Assembly (NCBI RefSeq): GCF_000247695.1
Contig: NW_004624854.1
Coordinates: 5,607,917 to 5,671,916 of the forward strand
Length of the DNA stretch: 64,000 nucleotides
Reading direction: 5' to 3'
Source: Heterocephalus glaber
Taxonomy: Eukaryota; Chordata; Mammalia; Rodentia; Bathyergidae
Positions 48,881-60,673 of the stretch are shown here, piece after piece. The first letter of the stretch is position 1, and the number at the start of each line of letters is the position of its first letter. Made by a program: the position numbers and the translations under genes. The notes below the pieces were generated by a model. That model was not told the origin of the DNA. It saw nothing but the letters and a program-made list of their open reading frames with translations, and searched no databases.

Positions 48881-49559
48881 AGGTGAAAGCAGATGACATC
48901 CTACTCATGGGCAAGTAGACAGTGTAGACTGTGCTTTATAGGCTGTGTAGAGTTTGGCTTTTACCCTGAGAGACTGAGCCATTTGGAGGATCTTGGACAG
49001 CACAGAGACTGATCTATGTTTGGAAGAGATCCCTCAGGCTTCTGCACTGAGAATAAAACATAACGGGGCAAGTTAGATGTTTAAGGCAATAATCTAGGTG
49101 AGGTATAAGAGGGGCTGGAGCAGGATAGGGGTAGGAGGAGTGATGAGGAATGCTGGAATTCTGGGTATATTTTCGAAGGGGAGCCAAGAGGGCTTTCTGA
49201 TTGAATACATTGCTTAGGGCTCCCAGAGACTGCTTTTATTGATATGCAATAGAAGCTGTCTTTTTACCAGTGTGCACCTAAAGCACTTCCAGAATAATCT
49301 GTCCATTCTCCTGTAAACACACTGATGGTGTGTGTACAAGACACCTGACCTTTGTGGCCAGGTGTCTCCTCCCTACCATGCCTCTTCCCCATGGTCCCCA
49401 ACTCTTGTTCCCAACAAGAGAGTTGTTCGTGTACTGAGTTGCTGAATTCTTTCCAAAACTATATCCCAATTTTACTTTCAATAATTAACTAAATGTAATG
49501 GAAAATACTGGAACATGAGTTTGAAAACATAGAATTAAAGGCCTTGTAAAGGTTGATAA

Positions 49560-50328
49560 AAGTGAGTCTTAAAAAACTATTGTTGACTCTTCATTCTGTT
49601 GGTTGTTTCCTTTGCTGTGCTTTTTAATTCAATATGATCCCATTTGCTAATTCTTGGCACTATTTCTTGTGCAATTAGGGTTCTATTCAGTCGTTAGCTA
49701 TGTCTATGTCTTCAGGAGTTTTACCTATTTTATCTTCCAGTAGATTGTTTCAGTTTCAATATTTAGATCTTTGATCCATTTTTATTTTGGTTTAGTACTA
49801 GATTCAATCTTCTGCATGTCGATAGCCAGTCTTCCTTTGCCGGCATCATTTTTTAAAACGGTTATCTTTCCTCATGTGTTCTTGGCCCTTTTGTCAAAGA
49901 TCAGATAGCTGAATGTGCCTGGGATTGTAACTGCATCCTCTATTGTTTCATTGATTCACATGTCTGTTTTTATGCCAGTACCATGCTGTTTTTATCACTG
50001 TAGCTTTGTAATATAACTTGAAGTCCAGAGCTATGATCCCTCCTGCTTTGCTCTTGTCGCTCTGGGTTGGTTTTGCTATTCTGGGTCTCTTCTGGTTCCA
50101 TATTAATTTTTATGATTGTTTTCTCTAGTTCTGTTATGAATCTTGTTGGTATTTAGACTCGGATTGCATTGTCTGTATATCACATTTGGAAGTATAGCCA
50201 TTTTGACAATATTGTTTCTGCCTACCCATTTTCTCACATCCTATTCTATTTCCTTCCTTGGAGTAAAAAAACTTTGCCAGCTATTTCTCAGAGAACTAAC
50301 GTTTAGAATATAAAGATTCTAAACATAT
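49560..50328 (-). mobile_element. LINE-1 ORF2 segment, inverted half of a 5'-inverted L1
   Basis: Antisense L1 ORF2 landmarks in the expected reverse order: 'tcctttgctgtgctttttaa', 'ttgtcaaagatcagatagct', 'gccagtaccatgctgttttt', 'actgtagctttgtaatataa' and 'ttctgcctacccattttctc'. It lies head to head with a sense-oriented L1 3' end at 50437. Confidence 0.8.
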
Positions 50329-50340
50329 AAAAATTAGATC

Positions 50341-50424
50341 TTGGGCCAGGGATTTAGCTCAGTGGTTCTGCCACCTGCCTCGAAAGTGCAAGGAGCTGAG
50401 TTTGATTCTCAGTTTCCAAAAAAA
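50341..50424 (+). repeat. ID-type SINE with target duplication
   Basis: gggccagggatttagctcag and 'gagtttgattctcagtttcc' with an A tail. Flanked by aaaattagatc at 50330-50340 and 50425-50435. Confidence 0.92.
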
Positions 50425-50436
50425 AAAATTAGATCC

Positions 50437-51400
50437 CCCACAGTAAAACTGGAATGAATAGACTTCTGAAAAGAAATACAGATGGCCAATAAATACATGA
50501 AAAAAGATGTTTAACATTGATGGCCATTAGAGAAATGCAAATTGAAACAACACTGAGATTCTTTCTTATTCCAAAGGAATGGCCATCATCAACAAATCTA
50601 ATAGACTGCAAGGAAAATGAAGTCTTCAACATTGTTGGTAAATTTTAAACTAGTACAACCTCTATGGAAATCAGTATTGTTTCCTCAAAATACTGAAAAC
50701 AGAAATTCCCTTTGACCCAGTTATTTTCCTTCTAGGTATCTTCCTGAAAGAGTTAGACATCATATTACAGTGATACATGCATACCCATGTTTATAGCAGC
50801 ACAACTCATAATCGCTAAATCTTGGAAGCAGCCTATATGTCCATCAACAGATGAATGGATAAACTGGTATTTATACACAATGGAGTACTACTCTGCCATA
50901 AAGATAAGCTTGAGTCATTTGTAGGAAAGTGAATGCATCTTGAGACCATAATGTTAAGTGCAAGAATCAGACACACAATCTTAAATATCGCATGGTTTCT
51001 CTTATATGAAAAACCCAAAATATAAATAGCAAAATGAAAGATAGATAATAGCTACTTGTATTACATTGAAATAAAGTTTTCCAAAAAAAAGATGAAAGGA
51101 AATAGGGAGCAAGATCTTTTTTACAAAAGGGAAGAGGAACGAGAGATGGAGAGGTGGGGAAGGGGATGAAAGAAATGAGATGTTGTGTCCTGGGCCGAGG
51201 ATTTGCCTCAGTGGTTCTGGTGCCTGCCTCGCAAGCGCAAGGTCCCGAGTTCGATCCCTGGTACCAAAACAAAGCAAACGAAAAAGATGTTGCGTCCATG
51301 TACCAACTCCACATGATGAATGGAATCATTACATATGCAAACATGTACCAATGAGAAAGAACAAATGCAAAATTAGAAGGGAAAGTTATAAAGATTCAGA
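50437..51400 (+). mobile_element. LINE-1 3' end (sense half)
   Basis: Sense ORF2 end and 3' UTR: 'ccattagagaaatgcaaatt', 'aaactagtacaacctctatg', 'gaccataatgttaagtgcaa' and the terminal 'ccacatgatgaatggaatca', 'acatgtaccaatgag'. It closely resembles 17745-18540 and is split near its 3' end by an ID element. Confidence 0.85.
51191..51284 (+). repeat. ID-type SINE inside an L1 3' UTR
   Basis: ctcagtggttctggtgcctg and 'ggtcccgagttcgatccctg'. The duplication agatgttgtgtcc / agatgttgcgtcc lies at 51178-51190 and 51285-51297. Confidence 0.93.
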
Positions 51401-52319
51401 ATGTTTATGGCCTTAATTGCTTTGCAAATATTTTCAAATTCCTCCTGTAAAGAAATTAAAATTAGGAATCATATTCACTTGGGTGTGGTAATTATGCAAG
51501 AAAAACGTAGACCTGTCCAGACACAGGCTTTAAGAAAGGGCCTCAGCTTCTCTGTAAAGATTCTGAGTGTGTGGGGACCACTCAGGACCAGATGAGGATT
51601 GTGTCCCGAGGCCCCAAACCCACAGGTGCTCAAATCTTCTGAAATGGAGTAATAGTCACATAAAACCTATGCATCGGCTCCCATATGCTTTAAGTCATCT
51701 CTAGATCACTTTTAATACCTCAATTCAATGTAAACAGTTGCCATATTATACTGGCTCAGGAATAAGGACAAGAAAAAAAGTCTGTGAACTTCAGTGCAGG
51801 TGAACTTAACAAAAATATGTCCCATCCAAGGTTGGTTGAATCTGTGGATGTGGAAGCTATGAATACAGAAGGCTGACTGTGCATGTTTACAGAATGTTTG
51901 ATTCCTTCTTTTCTCCAGCTTTTTTCTCTTCTAATTAACTGAGAAACTGTCTATTCAGATCTCATTGGAGATGACTGTTTTTGCTGAATGTTAATTTACA
52001 TATTCTAAAAATGTTCTTACTGACAACATATGCTTTTTTTTGAACCATATTTTATTTCTCCATGCTGGTGCATATGGGGCCAGAAGTCCTGGATTTTCCT
52101 AATGTGGTTTGTGAAGAATGAACTGACTTTGACTTCAAATCAGCTCTTTAAACTAGACTGTCAGTGACAAAAATATGCATCTTGAGAGTCCACAGCCAAA
52201 CACAGAGCACAATGAAATTAAAAACTTGTAACCCCATCACTGTATCAACCACAGAATCTGCTGTATGCAGCAAAGTTCTGAACTGTTTGACTACAGAAAC
52301 ACAATTTCATTTGTCAAAG

Positions 52320-52770
52320 AGATATCTTCACTCCCATGTTCATTCAGCAGTGTTCATAATAGACAAGGTATGGCATCAACCTAAGTGTATATCAATGGAT
52401 GGATGGATAAAGAAAATATATGCTGTGTAGACGATGAATGTTATTCAGTCTTAAAAGAGGAGGAAATCCTGTCATTTGGAATAACATGAACCCCTGGAAG
52501 CTATTATGTGAAGAGAAATAAGCCAGACATAGAAAGACAAATCCCCCACAATCTCACTTATATATGAACACTAAGGAAGTCAAACTCATAGAAGCAGAGA
52601 GTAGAATGGTGGTTACTGGGAGTGAGCAATGAGGATTGGGAAGACTTTGATCAAAGGAACAAAATTTCAGTTAGGTGGAAAGATCTATCTTACAATGTTG
52701 TCACTACAGTTCATAACAATACACTGTATACTTGAGAGTTGCTAACAGTAGCTTTTAAGTGTTCTCACCA
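52320..52770 (+). mobile_element. Old LINE-1 3' fragment
   Basis: Sense L1 phrases: 'gtgtatatcaatggatggat', 'gaaataagccagacatagaa', 'agaatggtggttactgggag' and 'acactgtatacttgagagtt', ending in AT-rich sequence. Typical of old L1M/L1P 3' ends. Confidence 0.75.
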
Positions 52771-53489
52771 CAAAAAAGTGAGACAGTATTATTAATATAT
52801 CCATTGCATAATGTATACATATTCCAAAGCATCATATTATACAACATAAATGTATACAACATTCGTCAATTTTTTAAAATCTAAAGACATTAGAAGAAAA
52901 AATGGAGTGTTATTTTCATTCCTTTGTAATTGTAGGGGAAAAAAACACCTTTGGCCCCTAGAGGGTGGTGGGCAGAAAGAAGTCAGAGCTGAGTGTCTGA
53001 GCCCCCCTCCTGCACCCCGGGCTGCCAGGCCTGCCAAAGAACACAGGAAAAGTGGCCAGTGCACATCTCAGAGCATTCAAGTGTGGGACACTGTTATACC
53101 CATGGGTTCATATATCTGAAGCCTCTCTCTGGTTTTTGGCAAGAGTAGTAAATATGCAAAAATTACAAAAGCCTCTTTACTCCTTTACATTCTCTCCTAC
53201 ACAAATGGAGTGTCTGCATCTTTCTCTCTCTCTCCACCCCCTCCTCTCTCTGTGCATATACCTAGCTTTCTCTCCTGAGTGCTCCAGGCTTTCCTTCTTA
53301 TGAGAAACACAAGAATAGTATGAAAATACTTGAACTTGGCTACATTATGCAAATTCAAAGTTCTAAACTGGCAGATTTTCCCATCAAGACAGGAAACAAA
53401 ACCCAAGCGAACCCCTTTAGTATTTTCCCTGATATTTCAGTGGTATTCCTCTTATAACTCAGATGTTTAGAGTAGCCCTACTAACTGAA

Positions 53490-53747
53490 CAGAATTTTTC
53501 TTCTGCAGTATTTTATTGAAGTGTTTCAAGCAACATTAGCAGTACAATATTTACTGTAAGAATATCATACTTAATTGCTGCATGAATGTCATTAAGTTAC
53601 CAAAATTAACATTATGAACACAAAATGGAAAAATGCTCCTCAAAAGAGGAAGATGTGCATTAACCACCAACAGGACAACACTATCTTCAAAAGACAGAGA
53701 TAATGGAAAATAGTTCAGTCTATGTGTACATTGAGATCAGAGCCCTT
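53490..53747 (-). other. INPP1: INPP1 3' UTR with polyadenylation signal
   Basis: The sequence after the INPP1 stop has no repeat for about 230 bp. On the minus strand it then shows AATAAA (tttatt at 53512-53517), the first good signal downstream. The cleavage point would fall near 53490-53500. A longer 3' UTR using a more distal signal cannot be excluded. Confidence 0.6.
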
Positions 53748-54303
53748 CTATGTCTGTGACTCCAAAGATGCAAGATTTTGGAGGAGGTGGCTCAGGAAGG
53801 TCTCCAGCCGCTTTCTGGACCTGTATGCAATCAGTCCTCCCTTGTTGGCCCAGCGATCGACCCCAGTGGCTCCTGTGTTTTCCGTGTGATACAGCAGCTC
53901 CGGCAGACTCAGCCTTGCTCCTGCACTTCTTTCTAGGCATCCTTTCATGTCCACAATCCCCCCACCCATAGCCCTCAGGATGGCGTGCGGGGCACAGGTG
54001 TCCCACTTGAAGGTGGTGTCTTCAGAAAAGATGTAAACATCCACAAGGTCTTGGACCACACAAAGGCTCTTGTAACCAGCCCCAGCTGCCCGGAAGATGC
54101 TGTCTTCACACACCCGTGACAGTGCAGCTTTGATGGTCTCCTTTTCACTTGTACTAATGACAGCGGAGAAAGGGTGGGGGGATTTGCCCTCAGAGCTGGT
54201 GCTTGCAGGATGGGTTTTGCCACTGTTTTTAGAGGTGGTGGGCTGGAGTGAATAGATGTTGGTCCCCATGTAAGAAAGGCCCCAGTAGCACTCTCCTTTC
54301 CAC
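53748..54303 (-). CDS. INPP1: INPP1 coding exon 5 (last): residues 214-398
   Basis: C-terminal half of inositol polyphosphate 1-phosphatase, the cytosolic Mg2+-dependent, lithium-inhibited enzyme that removes the 1-phosphate from Ins(1,4)P2 and Ins(1,3,4)P3 in inositol recycling. The acceptor ctccag is directly before 54303; the exon completes Arg214 and reads WKGECYWGLSYMGTN. The second signature of the inositol-monophosphatase superfamily is seen as KWDTCAPHAILRAMGGG. Its Asp (residue 315 here; Asp317 in the human enzyme, numbering offset by a short deletion) is a metal ligand. The linker around residues 235-257 is the most diverged part, as expected for a surface loop. TAG stop at 53750-53748. 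The total joined coding length is 1197 nt, one codon shorter than human. Confidence 0.97.
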
Positions 54304-55820
54304 CTGGAGAAGGAAAATTTCAGTTGATGGAATTGGTTATTTCATTTGCTTTCATTATCCATATTGCTTTCAAATTTAAGGACATGAAAAAATACATGAT
54401 TCATCATTAACATGAGTTTCCACATCCCTAAGCCTGGAAATAGATATCAAATAGCTAATTTGTTTCTAAAAGTTACTCCTATGCATGCAGCTACCTGTAT
54501 TGTTACAGAGTTAGGAATGCTTTCAATTTTATTGCATTATCGTCTCAATCTGGGACAACACTAAAATATTTCTGGGCTTTCCGGTCTCCAGAAACTACAA
54601 ACTTTTATTAACACTTTTGGCATTTTAAGTTTAGCAGGAGAAAAGATGAACAGATACATCAATCTGCAAATTTCTTACAGTCTTTTATAACAAGTTTTCG
54701 TCATGGTGTGTCCTTTTTATTCTTGTATGCACTGGTTCCACTTTGGCTTGACACCAAAGGAGACTCACCATGTGGTTATTTTTGGCAAGAATGATGATAA
54801 CAGCACTTTCCATTTATTAATGCATTTGCCTTCTATGTTGGGTAACTCACTCTATTTGCAGTTGAGGAAACAGAGGCTTAGAGAAAGTAAGGCGCCAAGG
54901 CCCAGGCAGCTCATATGTAGTAGTAGAATCTGCTTTCAAACCCAAAGGGTCTTACTCTAGAATCTGTAGCACTAACTGCTTTGTCCACTACCCCCAGTTC
55001 TAGGCCAGGAGTATGTCTGCACACTTCCCCAGTACTTCCTAATTTCTTACTGACCTTTTAAAGATGATTCCAAACCACATATTTCCTTTGGAAGAAAAAA
55101 GCAAGAGGTAGAGGGAAAATATCAAAATTCCAGAAATGTCAACTTATGTCTGTTAAAGAGTAAACTATTCTTATCCGAAGTAATTCAACATTTGATAAAC
55201 ATATGTAGTTCTATATGAATGGAAAAGTATGACCTATTTCAATAAAAAAACCAAGGCTGCTTTTTGCACTTGGACTTCACTATGCTGTCTGAGATTTCAC
55301 AGGAAGGCCAAGGAGCGGGGAGGCTGAAAATACTGCCAGTGTGTGTGAGAACAGACACCCGAGTTGGGCTCACCCTGGCCACACCGATCAATCTTTGCAT
55401 TGGACATTTTCCACACTTTTTTTAGTTTTGTCTAAGCTAAAGTTTAGATTTTACAAAAGTTCAACTGGATGTATAGTGATGACATCTATCTTGCTCCAAA
55501 CGTATTGTAAGACAGAGTTTGCCTCCTACTAATTATATTTTGAGTGGATTCCAGAAACATAGAACAGGGTTGCTATACTGCACATATGAAAGGATGATTT
55601 CTGAAGATGTTACCTCTTAAAATTCCTACCAGCATACATGTGGGTCCAAATAAAATTATGCCAAATCCAGGACTGAAAATACAAAGAACTTTAATTCAAA
55701 CCTGTGGACTTTTAGCAAGAACCCCCTAATGTATCCAGTCCTGGGAATGGCATGGCAATAAGCAAAACTGAGGTTTTAAGTTCTAAAAGCTATAATAGCT
55801 CAAAAGTGTCCATCTTTTAC
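54304..55820 (-). other. INPP1: INPP1 intron 4
   Basis: Bounded by the donor CTCAG|GTAAAA and acceptor ctccag|G. It contains one MIR. I see nothing else of note in the remaining AT-rich sequence. Confidence 0.9.
54785..54980 (-). repeat. INPP1: MIR SINE in INPP1 intron 4
   Basis: Reverse MIR: 'cactttccatttattaatgc', 'ttgaggaaacagaggcttag' and 'tgctttcaaacccaaagggt'. Confidence 0.8.
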
Positions 55821-55995
55821 CTGAGTGTGTTTAGGTCTTGTGACACAAAAGGTTGGTTGATGACTCCCATCAGAGGCATCCCTGTCTGTATGTCATAGAC
55901 ACCAATTAAAATGGTGACACACTGAAGGCCACAGGGGAAAATCCCTTGGTTGGCTTTAACGTCAGCAGAACCTTTAATGTATTGATAGGTTGAAT
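55821..55995 (-). CDS. INPP1: INPP1 coding exon 4: residues 156-213
   Basis: Acceptor tttttcag|ATTC, donor CTCAG|GTAAAA, both on the minus strand; enters in phase 1 and leaves in phase 2. It completes Asp156 of the catalytic DPIDST motif, shared with the previous exon, then reads STYQYIKGSADVKANQGIFP and GVYDIQTGMPLMGVINQPFV. Asp156 and Thr158 are metal-site residues in the human enzyme. No break in frame. Confidence 0.97.
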
Positions 55996-56058
55996 CTGAA
56001 AAAATGAAACAAACATGTTGAGATCCAGGTAAAGATTATTTAGAAAATAATGAATATA

Positions 56059-56440
56059 TCTTGGCTTTCCTCACTGTGCAGACATAACAGGCGACACCTG
56101 CAAATTAAAGGAGGCAAGGTTTAGTTTGAGCTCGTGGTTCCAGAAGTTTCAGTCTATGCATGGTCGGTAGGCTCAAATGCAGAAATGGTATGGGGGAAGG
56201 GTTCGGGAGGAGGAAAGCTGCTCACATCATGGTGGCCAGGAAGCAGAGAGTAGGGAGAAACAGTGGAGGAAGTTACATCCACCCACATCACACCCCAGTG
56301 ACCTGGCTCTTCTGACAAGGGCATCATATTCAGCTATTGAACTCATCAGTGGATGATTCTCCCATGATCCACTCACTTTCAAAAGCTCCGCCTCTGAACA
56401 CATGAGGCTTTTGAAGGACATTCTAGATTTAACCATAACA
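56059..56440 (-). mobile_element. MaLR-like solo LTR in INPP1 intron 3
   Basis: Reverse orientation: 'attaaaggaggcaaggttta', 'tcagtctatgcatggtcggt', 'cacatgaggcttttgaagga', ending tttaaccataaca. Same family layout as 44272-44726 but more diverged. No clear target duplication. Confidence 0.7.
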
Positions 56441-57127
56441 CATCTCTCAATTTTGTCCTACATCTCAATTTTATCTCTTCTACCCCTCTGGTTTTACCTT
56501 CGGATGTCACTGTATTGACTTGTTATTTGGCTTCTTGTATTTTCCTGCCTATATGAGAACTGATGGGAAAGGACATGTCCATAGTTCCTGTGGCATCTAG
56601 CACAATAACAAACACTCAAATATTCATCACATGGCAAAAGTATCTAAAAGCTAACAATTCAGGGAAACTGAAGGACTAGTCCAATGCAGATGGAAAAGCT
56701 TCCTTCCAGGAAGCTGGCAGAGATGGAATCACATATTACTATTCTATTATTTGGTTCCTCAAGTTAGAAGGAAGAATAGACAATGGTGAGGGCATAAGAG
56801 GAAAGAAATTGATGGTGCTCCTGTGAGGAGGAGTTGAAGAGCTGTGTTTCCCCTTAAGGGATACATCCAGGGAGCTAGCACACAGATAAGGATGTGCCTG
56901 GTAAAAGGTCTAGAGAGCTACAGTAGGTAACAGGGCCGCTTCAGGGTAGAACCAAGGGACAGGGGCTCCCTCTGTTTCTGAAATCCTAACTGATGCCAAT
57001 GTACCCTCAAGTGAGGAAAGATTTTGGAAAAGAGTGTTCGTCTTCATATATAATCCAGTGGTGAATGTTATGTAATTCTCTGATAAACCATTTTTTTTCC
57101 TTCTATCTATCTTTCCTTCCTTCCTTC

Positions 57128-57226
57128 CTTCCCTTTCTCAATTTTTTTTCTTTCTGGTACAGGAGATGGAACTCGGGACCTTGCACTTGGGAGGCAGGCA
57201 CAGCACCACTGAACTAAATCCCTGGC
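57128..57226 (-). repeat. ID-type SINE
   Basis: Minus orientation: 'ggagatggaactcgggacct' and 'ccactgaactaaatccctgg'. Preceded by a pyrimidine-rich (TTCC) stretch. Confidence 0.85.
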
Positions 57227-57353
57227 TTTGTTTTTGAGAAAAGGTCTTACTCTGTTTCCCAGGCTGGTCTTGAACCTCTGGGCTCAAGTGCTTTTCCTGC
57301 CTCAGCCTCTCAAATAGCTAAGATTACAGGTATGCACCACCATGCTCGGCTAG
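57227..57353 (-). repeat. B1-like SINE adjoining an ID element
   Basis: 'ttgagaaaaggtcttactct', 'tttcccaggctggtcttgaa', 'tgcctcagcctctcaaatag' and 'caccaccatgctcggct' in reverse orientation. It may be the B1 half of a composite or an older B1 hit by an ID. Confidence 0.8.
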
Positions 57354-57554
57354 TGAAACCCATTTCTGTAACACTGTGTTCATGTGTCGTGGGATGGGCA
57401 GATTCGGGGAGGATGCCTGCTCAGCATAACATGGGCTCTCAGCTGTGTTGGGTGGTATATGTCAGGGAAGGGAAAACCATGTGAGGAACTTTTTAATATT
57501 AATACTGAAGACTTTGCATTAATGGCATCATTGAGAACATGGGCTACATTTTTT

Positions 57555-57645
57555 ATTTTTTACTTTTTTTGGTACCTGGGATCGAACTCGGGTCCTTGTG
57601 CTTGTGTGGCAGGCGGTGGAACCACTGAGCTAAATCCCTGGCCCT
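57555..57645 (-). repeat. ID-type SINE with target duplication
   Basis: 'gggatcgaactcgggtcctt' and 'ccactgagctaaatccctgg', minus orientation. gggctacatttttt (57541-57554) and gggcaacatttttt (57646-57659) flank it. Confidence 0.92.
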
Positions 57646-58273
57646 GGGCAACATTTTTTAAACAATGAGCTATAGATTATGGTCCTCCTACAATAAGGAC
57701 AAAAAATAATGGTAAGGTTTACACAGGCTTACAAACTGACTGCTCGTGAGACAGGGCTGTGTTCTACCTGACCTCCACTGTGTTATTCGCTGTTGCCTTA
57801 TTTAATTGAATTAGTCAATGGTTAAAAACTGGGAGCTCTGACTTTAAAAACATGGATTTTGGTTTCTTTTAAAAGTCTGAAGATCTGGCCTGTATGTCCA
57901 TACATCAAGATCTATTGGAGCTCAATGCTTTTCTATTAGCACGTGTCTCAATTGGTCATAAGTATATCATTTCATGCTCTCACGTACCAGTCTGGCCCCT
58001 GAGGTCTTTTAAAGATGAGTTAGTTCATTTTGTTAGAGATGTGCATATAAATGTGTGTACACGTAGCTGTAATATGCATGTCTATATGCAGAGCCATAAC
58101 ACAACATTACAGCATGTCTCCACCCTTATCATTTTGAAACTTAAAAAACTTCTAGGAAAGTGAAAACTACATTCTCAATAATTTTTATTTTCCCAAGGCA
58201 AAAAATGAAAATAAAAGGATGGTAAGCAAGAACACATAAAAGCAACCGCAGCAAACACAGTCTCTATACTTAC

Positions 58274-58474
58274 CTATGGGATCCACCCAAATTCCCAGAA
58301 TGTCCTGTGGAATGCTGATGTTTATGGAATCCAGAGCTGGGTCTCCGAAGGCAACATCCTGATGAACAACCTTGGCCAGCGCTTCAGATGCCAATCTGTT
58401 ACCACTGAGGACTCTGCTAAGAAGCTCTGTGGTTTCTTCCTCTGTTGAGCACAGTTGTATGGTAATCTTTTCCC
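58274..58474 (-). CDS. INPP1: INPP1 coding exon 3: residues 89-156
   Basis: Acceptor tattctag|GGGAAAAG, donor CCCATAG|GTAAGT. Reads GEKITIQLCSTEEETTELLS ... VVHQDVAFGDPALDS ... PQDILGIWVDPI. It carries Asp153 and the first base of Asp156, the heart of the family's first signature (WVDPIDST), in which Asp153, Ile154-equivalent and Asp156 coordinate Mg2+. The numbering up to here equals the human protein. Confidence 0.97.
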
Positions 58475-58608
58475 CTAGAATAAAGACAAACTAAAAGCCA
58501 TTGCATATCAGGAGTTTCGGTGGAGAAAAAACAACATGAGGGTGGGTGAAAAGAGAGAGAAGGCCAAAGAGGAGGCGGTAAAAGCCATGCACTTAAGACT
58601 ATGTGAAG

Positions 58609-58797
58609 GCATCCAGGTGTGGTGGTGCATGCCTGTAACCCCAGCACTCTGAGGCCGAGACAGGAGGATCACAAGTTCAAGCCCAGCCTGAGCAACTTAG
58701 TAACTTATGAGATCCCATCTCAAAGTAAAAAATAGAAAGGACTGATGATATAGTTCAGTATGAAGACCCAGGGTTCAATCCCCAGTACTGCAAAAAC

Positions 58798-58799
<2 letters not shown>
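58609..58799 (+). repeat. B1-dID chimeric SINE, antisense to INPP1
   Basis: 'tccaggtgtggtggtgcatg', 'cagcactctgaggccgagac', 'aacttagt' (B1) and 'gatatagttcagtatgaaga', 'ttcaatccccagtactgc' (dID). Confidence 0.9.

Positions 58800-58846
<47 letters not shown>
58800..58846. repeat. (CA)n microsatellite
   Basis: About 22 uninterrupted CA units grown from the tail of the preceding SINE. Likely polymorphic. Confidence 0.97.
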
Positions 58847-59731
58847 CAGGCACACAGAAGACTAGATGAGGGTAATGGATCCACACTTGTGGGTCCTGGA
58901 CCTGGCTGACTGGCAGAATCACCTAGGGAACTTCACCAAGTCGCAAATCCCCAATGGCCTGATTCCCTTAACTCAAGAGGGCTTTGTATTCCAGGAACCA
59001 AAAGGCCTGCCCCCCAGAAAAATCGCCATGGACAGAATTTTGTATCCAATTTAAGGGGATCTATGGATTAGTAAAGAAACCCTGTGAATCCTCGATAAAA
59101 TATTAGTTATTTCTTTTTTCCTTTTGACTTTTATTATGCATATGTTACTGTTTGCATAAAAATGTTATTGAAAAGAATGGAGGCTTAATAAGCATGCTGA
59201 AGGACTTCTACCTCCTTCTGTAATCCTTTTAGCTGAAAATTGTTTCAGTTCATTAATATAAGATGAAGTTTATTAATCTTTAAACATAGTAAAGTTATAT
59301 AATTCAAAATGACACAGATAGGGATAGCTCCCCTCTACAGCACTGAGAAGCAGGATGTAAGAAAAGTTGCTTCTCCAAGAGAAGCCAAAATTACAAGTCC
59401 AAGTGCTTCCCCCCAGACTCCAACCGAAGGGAGGGAGGAAGTTCCTACAGATGGGCAAATTAATCATAAAAACTGACAGCAATGAAGAAAACAAAAAAAC
59501 TCTCTAAAAACGAAAACATGGCACTGTGGGGCTCCCCGTATGCATTCACATACTCCTAGCTCTCCTTTCTGTTCCGCACCTGCATCCCAGGCGAGCCTGA
59601 GAGAAACTCACAGCTCCAGCCTCACCCCAGACCTGTTGAATTTTAACAAGATCCCGAGGTGAAGAAGTGATTGGTAAGGTTTGGGAAGCACAGTGTGAAT
59701 CTACTACAATGAGGACTTGGGCTTTTGATTT

Positions 59732-59816
59732 TTTGTTTTTTCTGGGCTCGTGATGAGACCCAGGGCCTTGTACATGCCAGGCAAGCGCTTGACCACTGAG
59801 CTACGCCTCAGCCCAC
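59732..59816 (-). repeat. Older ID-family SINE
   Basis: 'atgagacccagggccttgta', 'catgccaggcaagcgcttga' and 'ccactgagctacgcctcagc' in minus orientation. Confidence 0.82.
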
Positions 59817-60415
59817 AGAGACAACTCTGAATCAGCAAGAAAACAGTCCCTTGAGTTTACTGAAATCACATCCAAATGAGACAGTTAAAGTTGGGGAATA
59901 ATAATTCTAATCACTCCCAGATACTGAGCACTACTTTGGGCAAAAAGTCATGGGATCCTCGTTCCAATGAGTAGTCATGTTGTACTACTCCTCTGCTTAA
60001 AACTGGCCAGGATATTCCCATCACACTTGGAGAAATCCAGTTCCCTGTCTATGATCTGCCGCTGCCTGCGCTCACACCATCTGGCCATCTTTCCGCATCT
60101 CCATGTTTCTTTGCCCTTTCAACACGAAAATGGATATGGAATGAGGCTTTTGTCCCCACAATTCTTGATAAATGGAGTACTAAAATAATATGAAATATTA
60201 AAATAATATGAAGTAGTCAATGGTAGGATTTCAAATGAGGGCTTCTTGTGAGCTAATTACAGGAGTCATTATTAACCTTCAGAACCTTAAAGGGGCTTTC
60301 TTTCTTCTTACTATCTTAGAACTAAGTGCATTGTAACACAGAGCCCATGAGAGACTACAAAGTTTTTTCTCTTTGTGTGCTTCTAGATATTTAACTATTT
60401 GTCCCATGATTAATG

Positions 60416-60513
60416 TTTTTTTGTTTTTTTTGTTTTTCGGTACTGGGGATCAGACTCAGGACCCTGCGCTTGTGAGGCAGGCGTAGCACCACTGAGCTAA
60501 ATCCCCAGGCCCT
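60416..60513 (-). repeat. ID-type SINE
   Basis: 'ggtactggggatcagactca' and 'accactgagctaaatcccca' with a T-rich head. ATTAATGTTT / ATCAATGTTT flanks suggest the duplication. Confidence 0.9.
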
Positions 60514-60673
60514 CAGGATCAATGTTTAATGTTTACTATTTTAGAATTCTACCATTAAACAAAAACCCAAACAAACTAAAAAAAATCTCTGAAAATAATC
60601 AGATATTGTGATATTTTCCCCCTATAACACCAGGAGACTCTACCCACCGGAAACTAAGTAAGACTAAAAACAT

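Larger units (their letters stand above)
26421..53490. other. Intergenic region between INPP1 and MFSD6
   Basis: About 27 kb separating the INPP1 polyadenylation signal from the MFSD6 CpG island, comparable in scale with the human locus. I recognise no protein-coding or structural RNA gene. It is dominated by old L1 fragments, MaLR/ERVL LTRs, SINEs and MIRs, listed separately. Stretches in which I see nothing identifiable: 26.8-28.3, 28.6-29.5, 29.9-30.6, 30.7-31.3, 35.7-36.4, 36.9-38.3, 39.7-43.3 (apart from the CTCF-like site), 43.6-44.2, 45.6-46.6, 48.0-48.5, 48.9-49.5 and 51.4-52.3 kb. Confidence 0.75.
55996..58273 (-). other. INPP1: INPP1 intron 3
   Basis: Holds a MaLR-like LTR (56059-56440), a (TTCC)n run near 57113-57133, two ID elements and a B1. 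The stretch 56.45-57.1 kb holds nothing I recognise. Confidence 0.9.
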
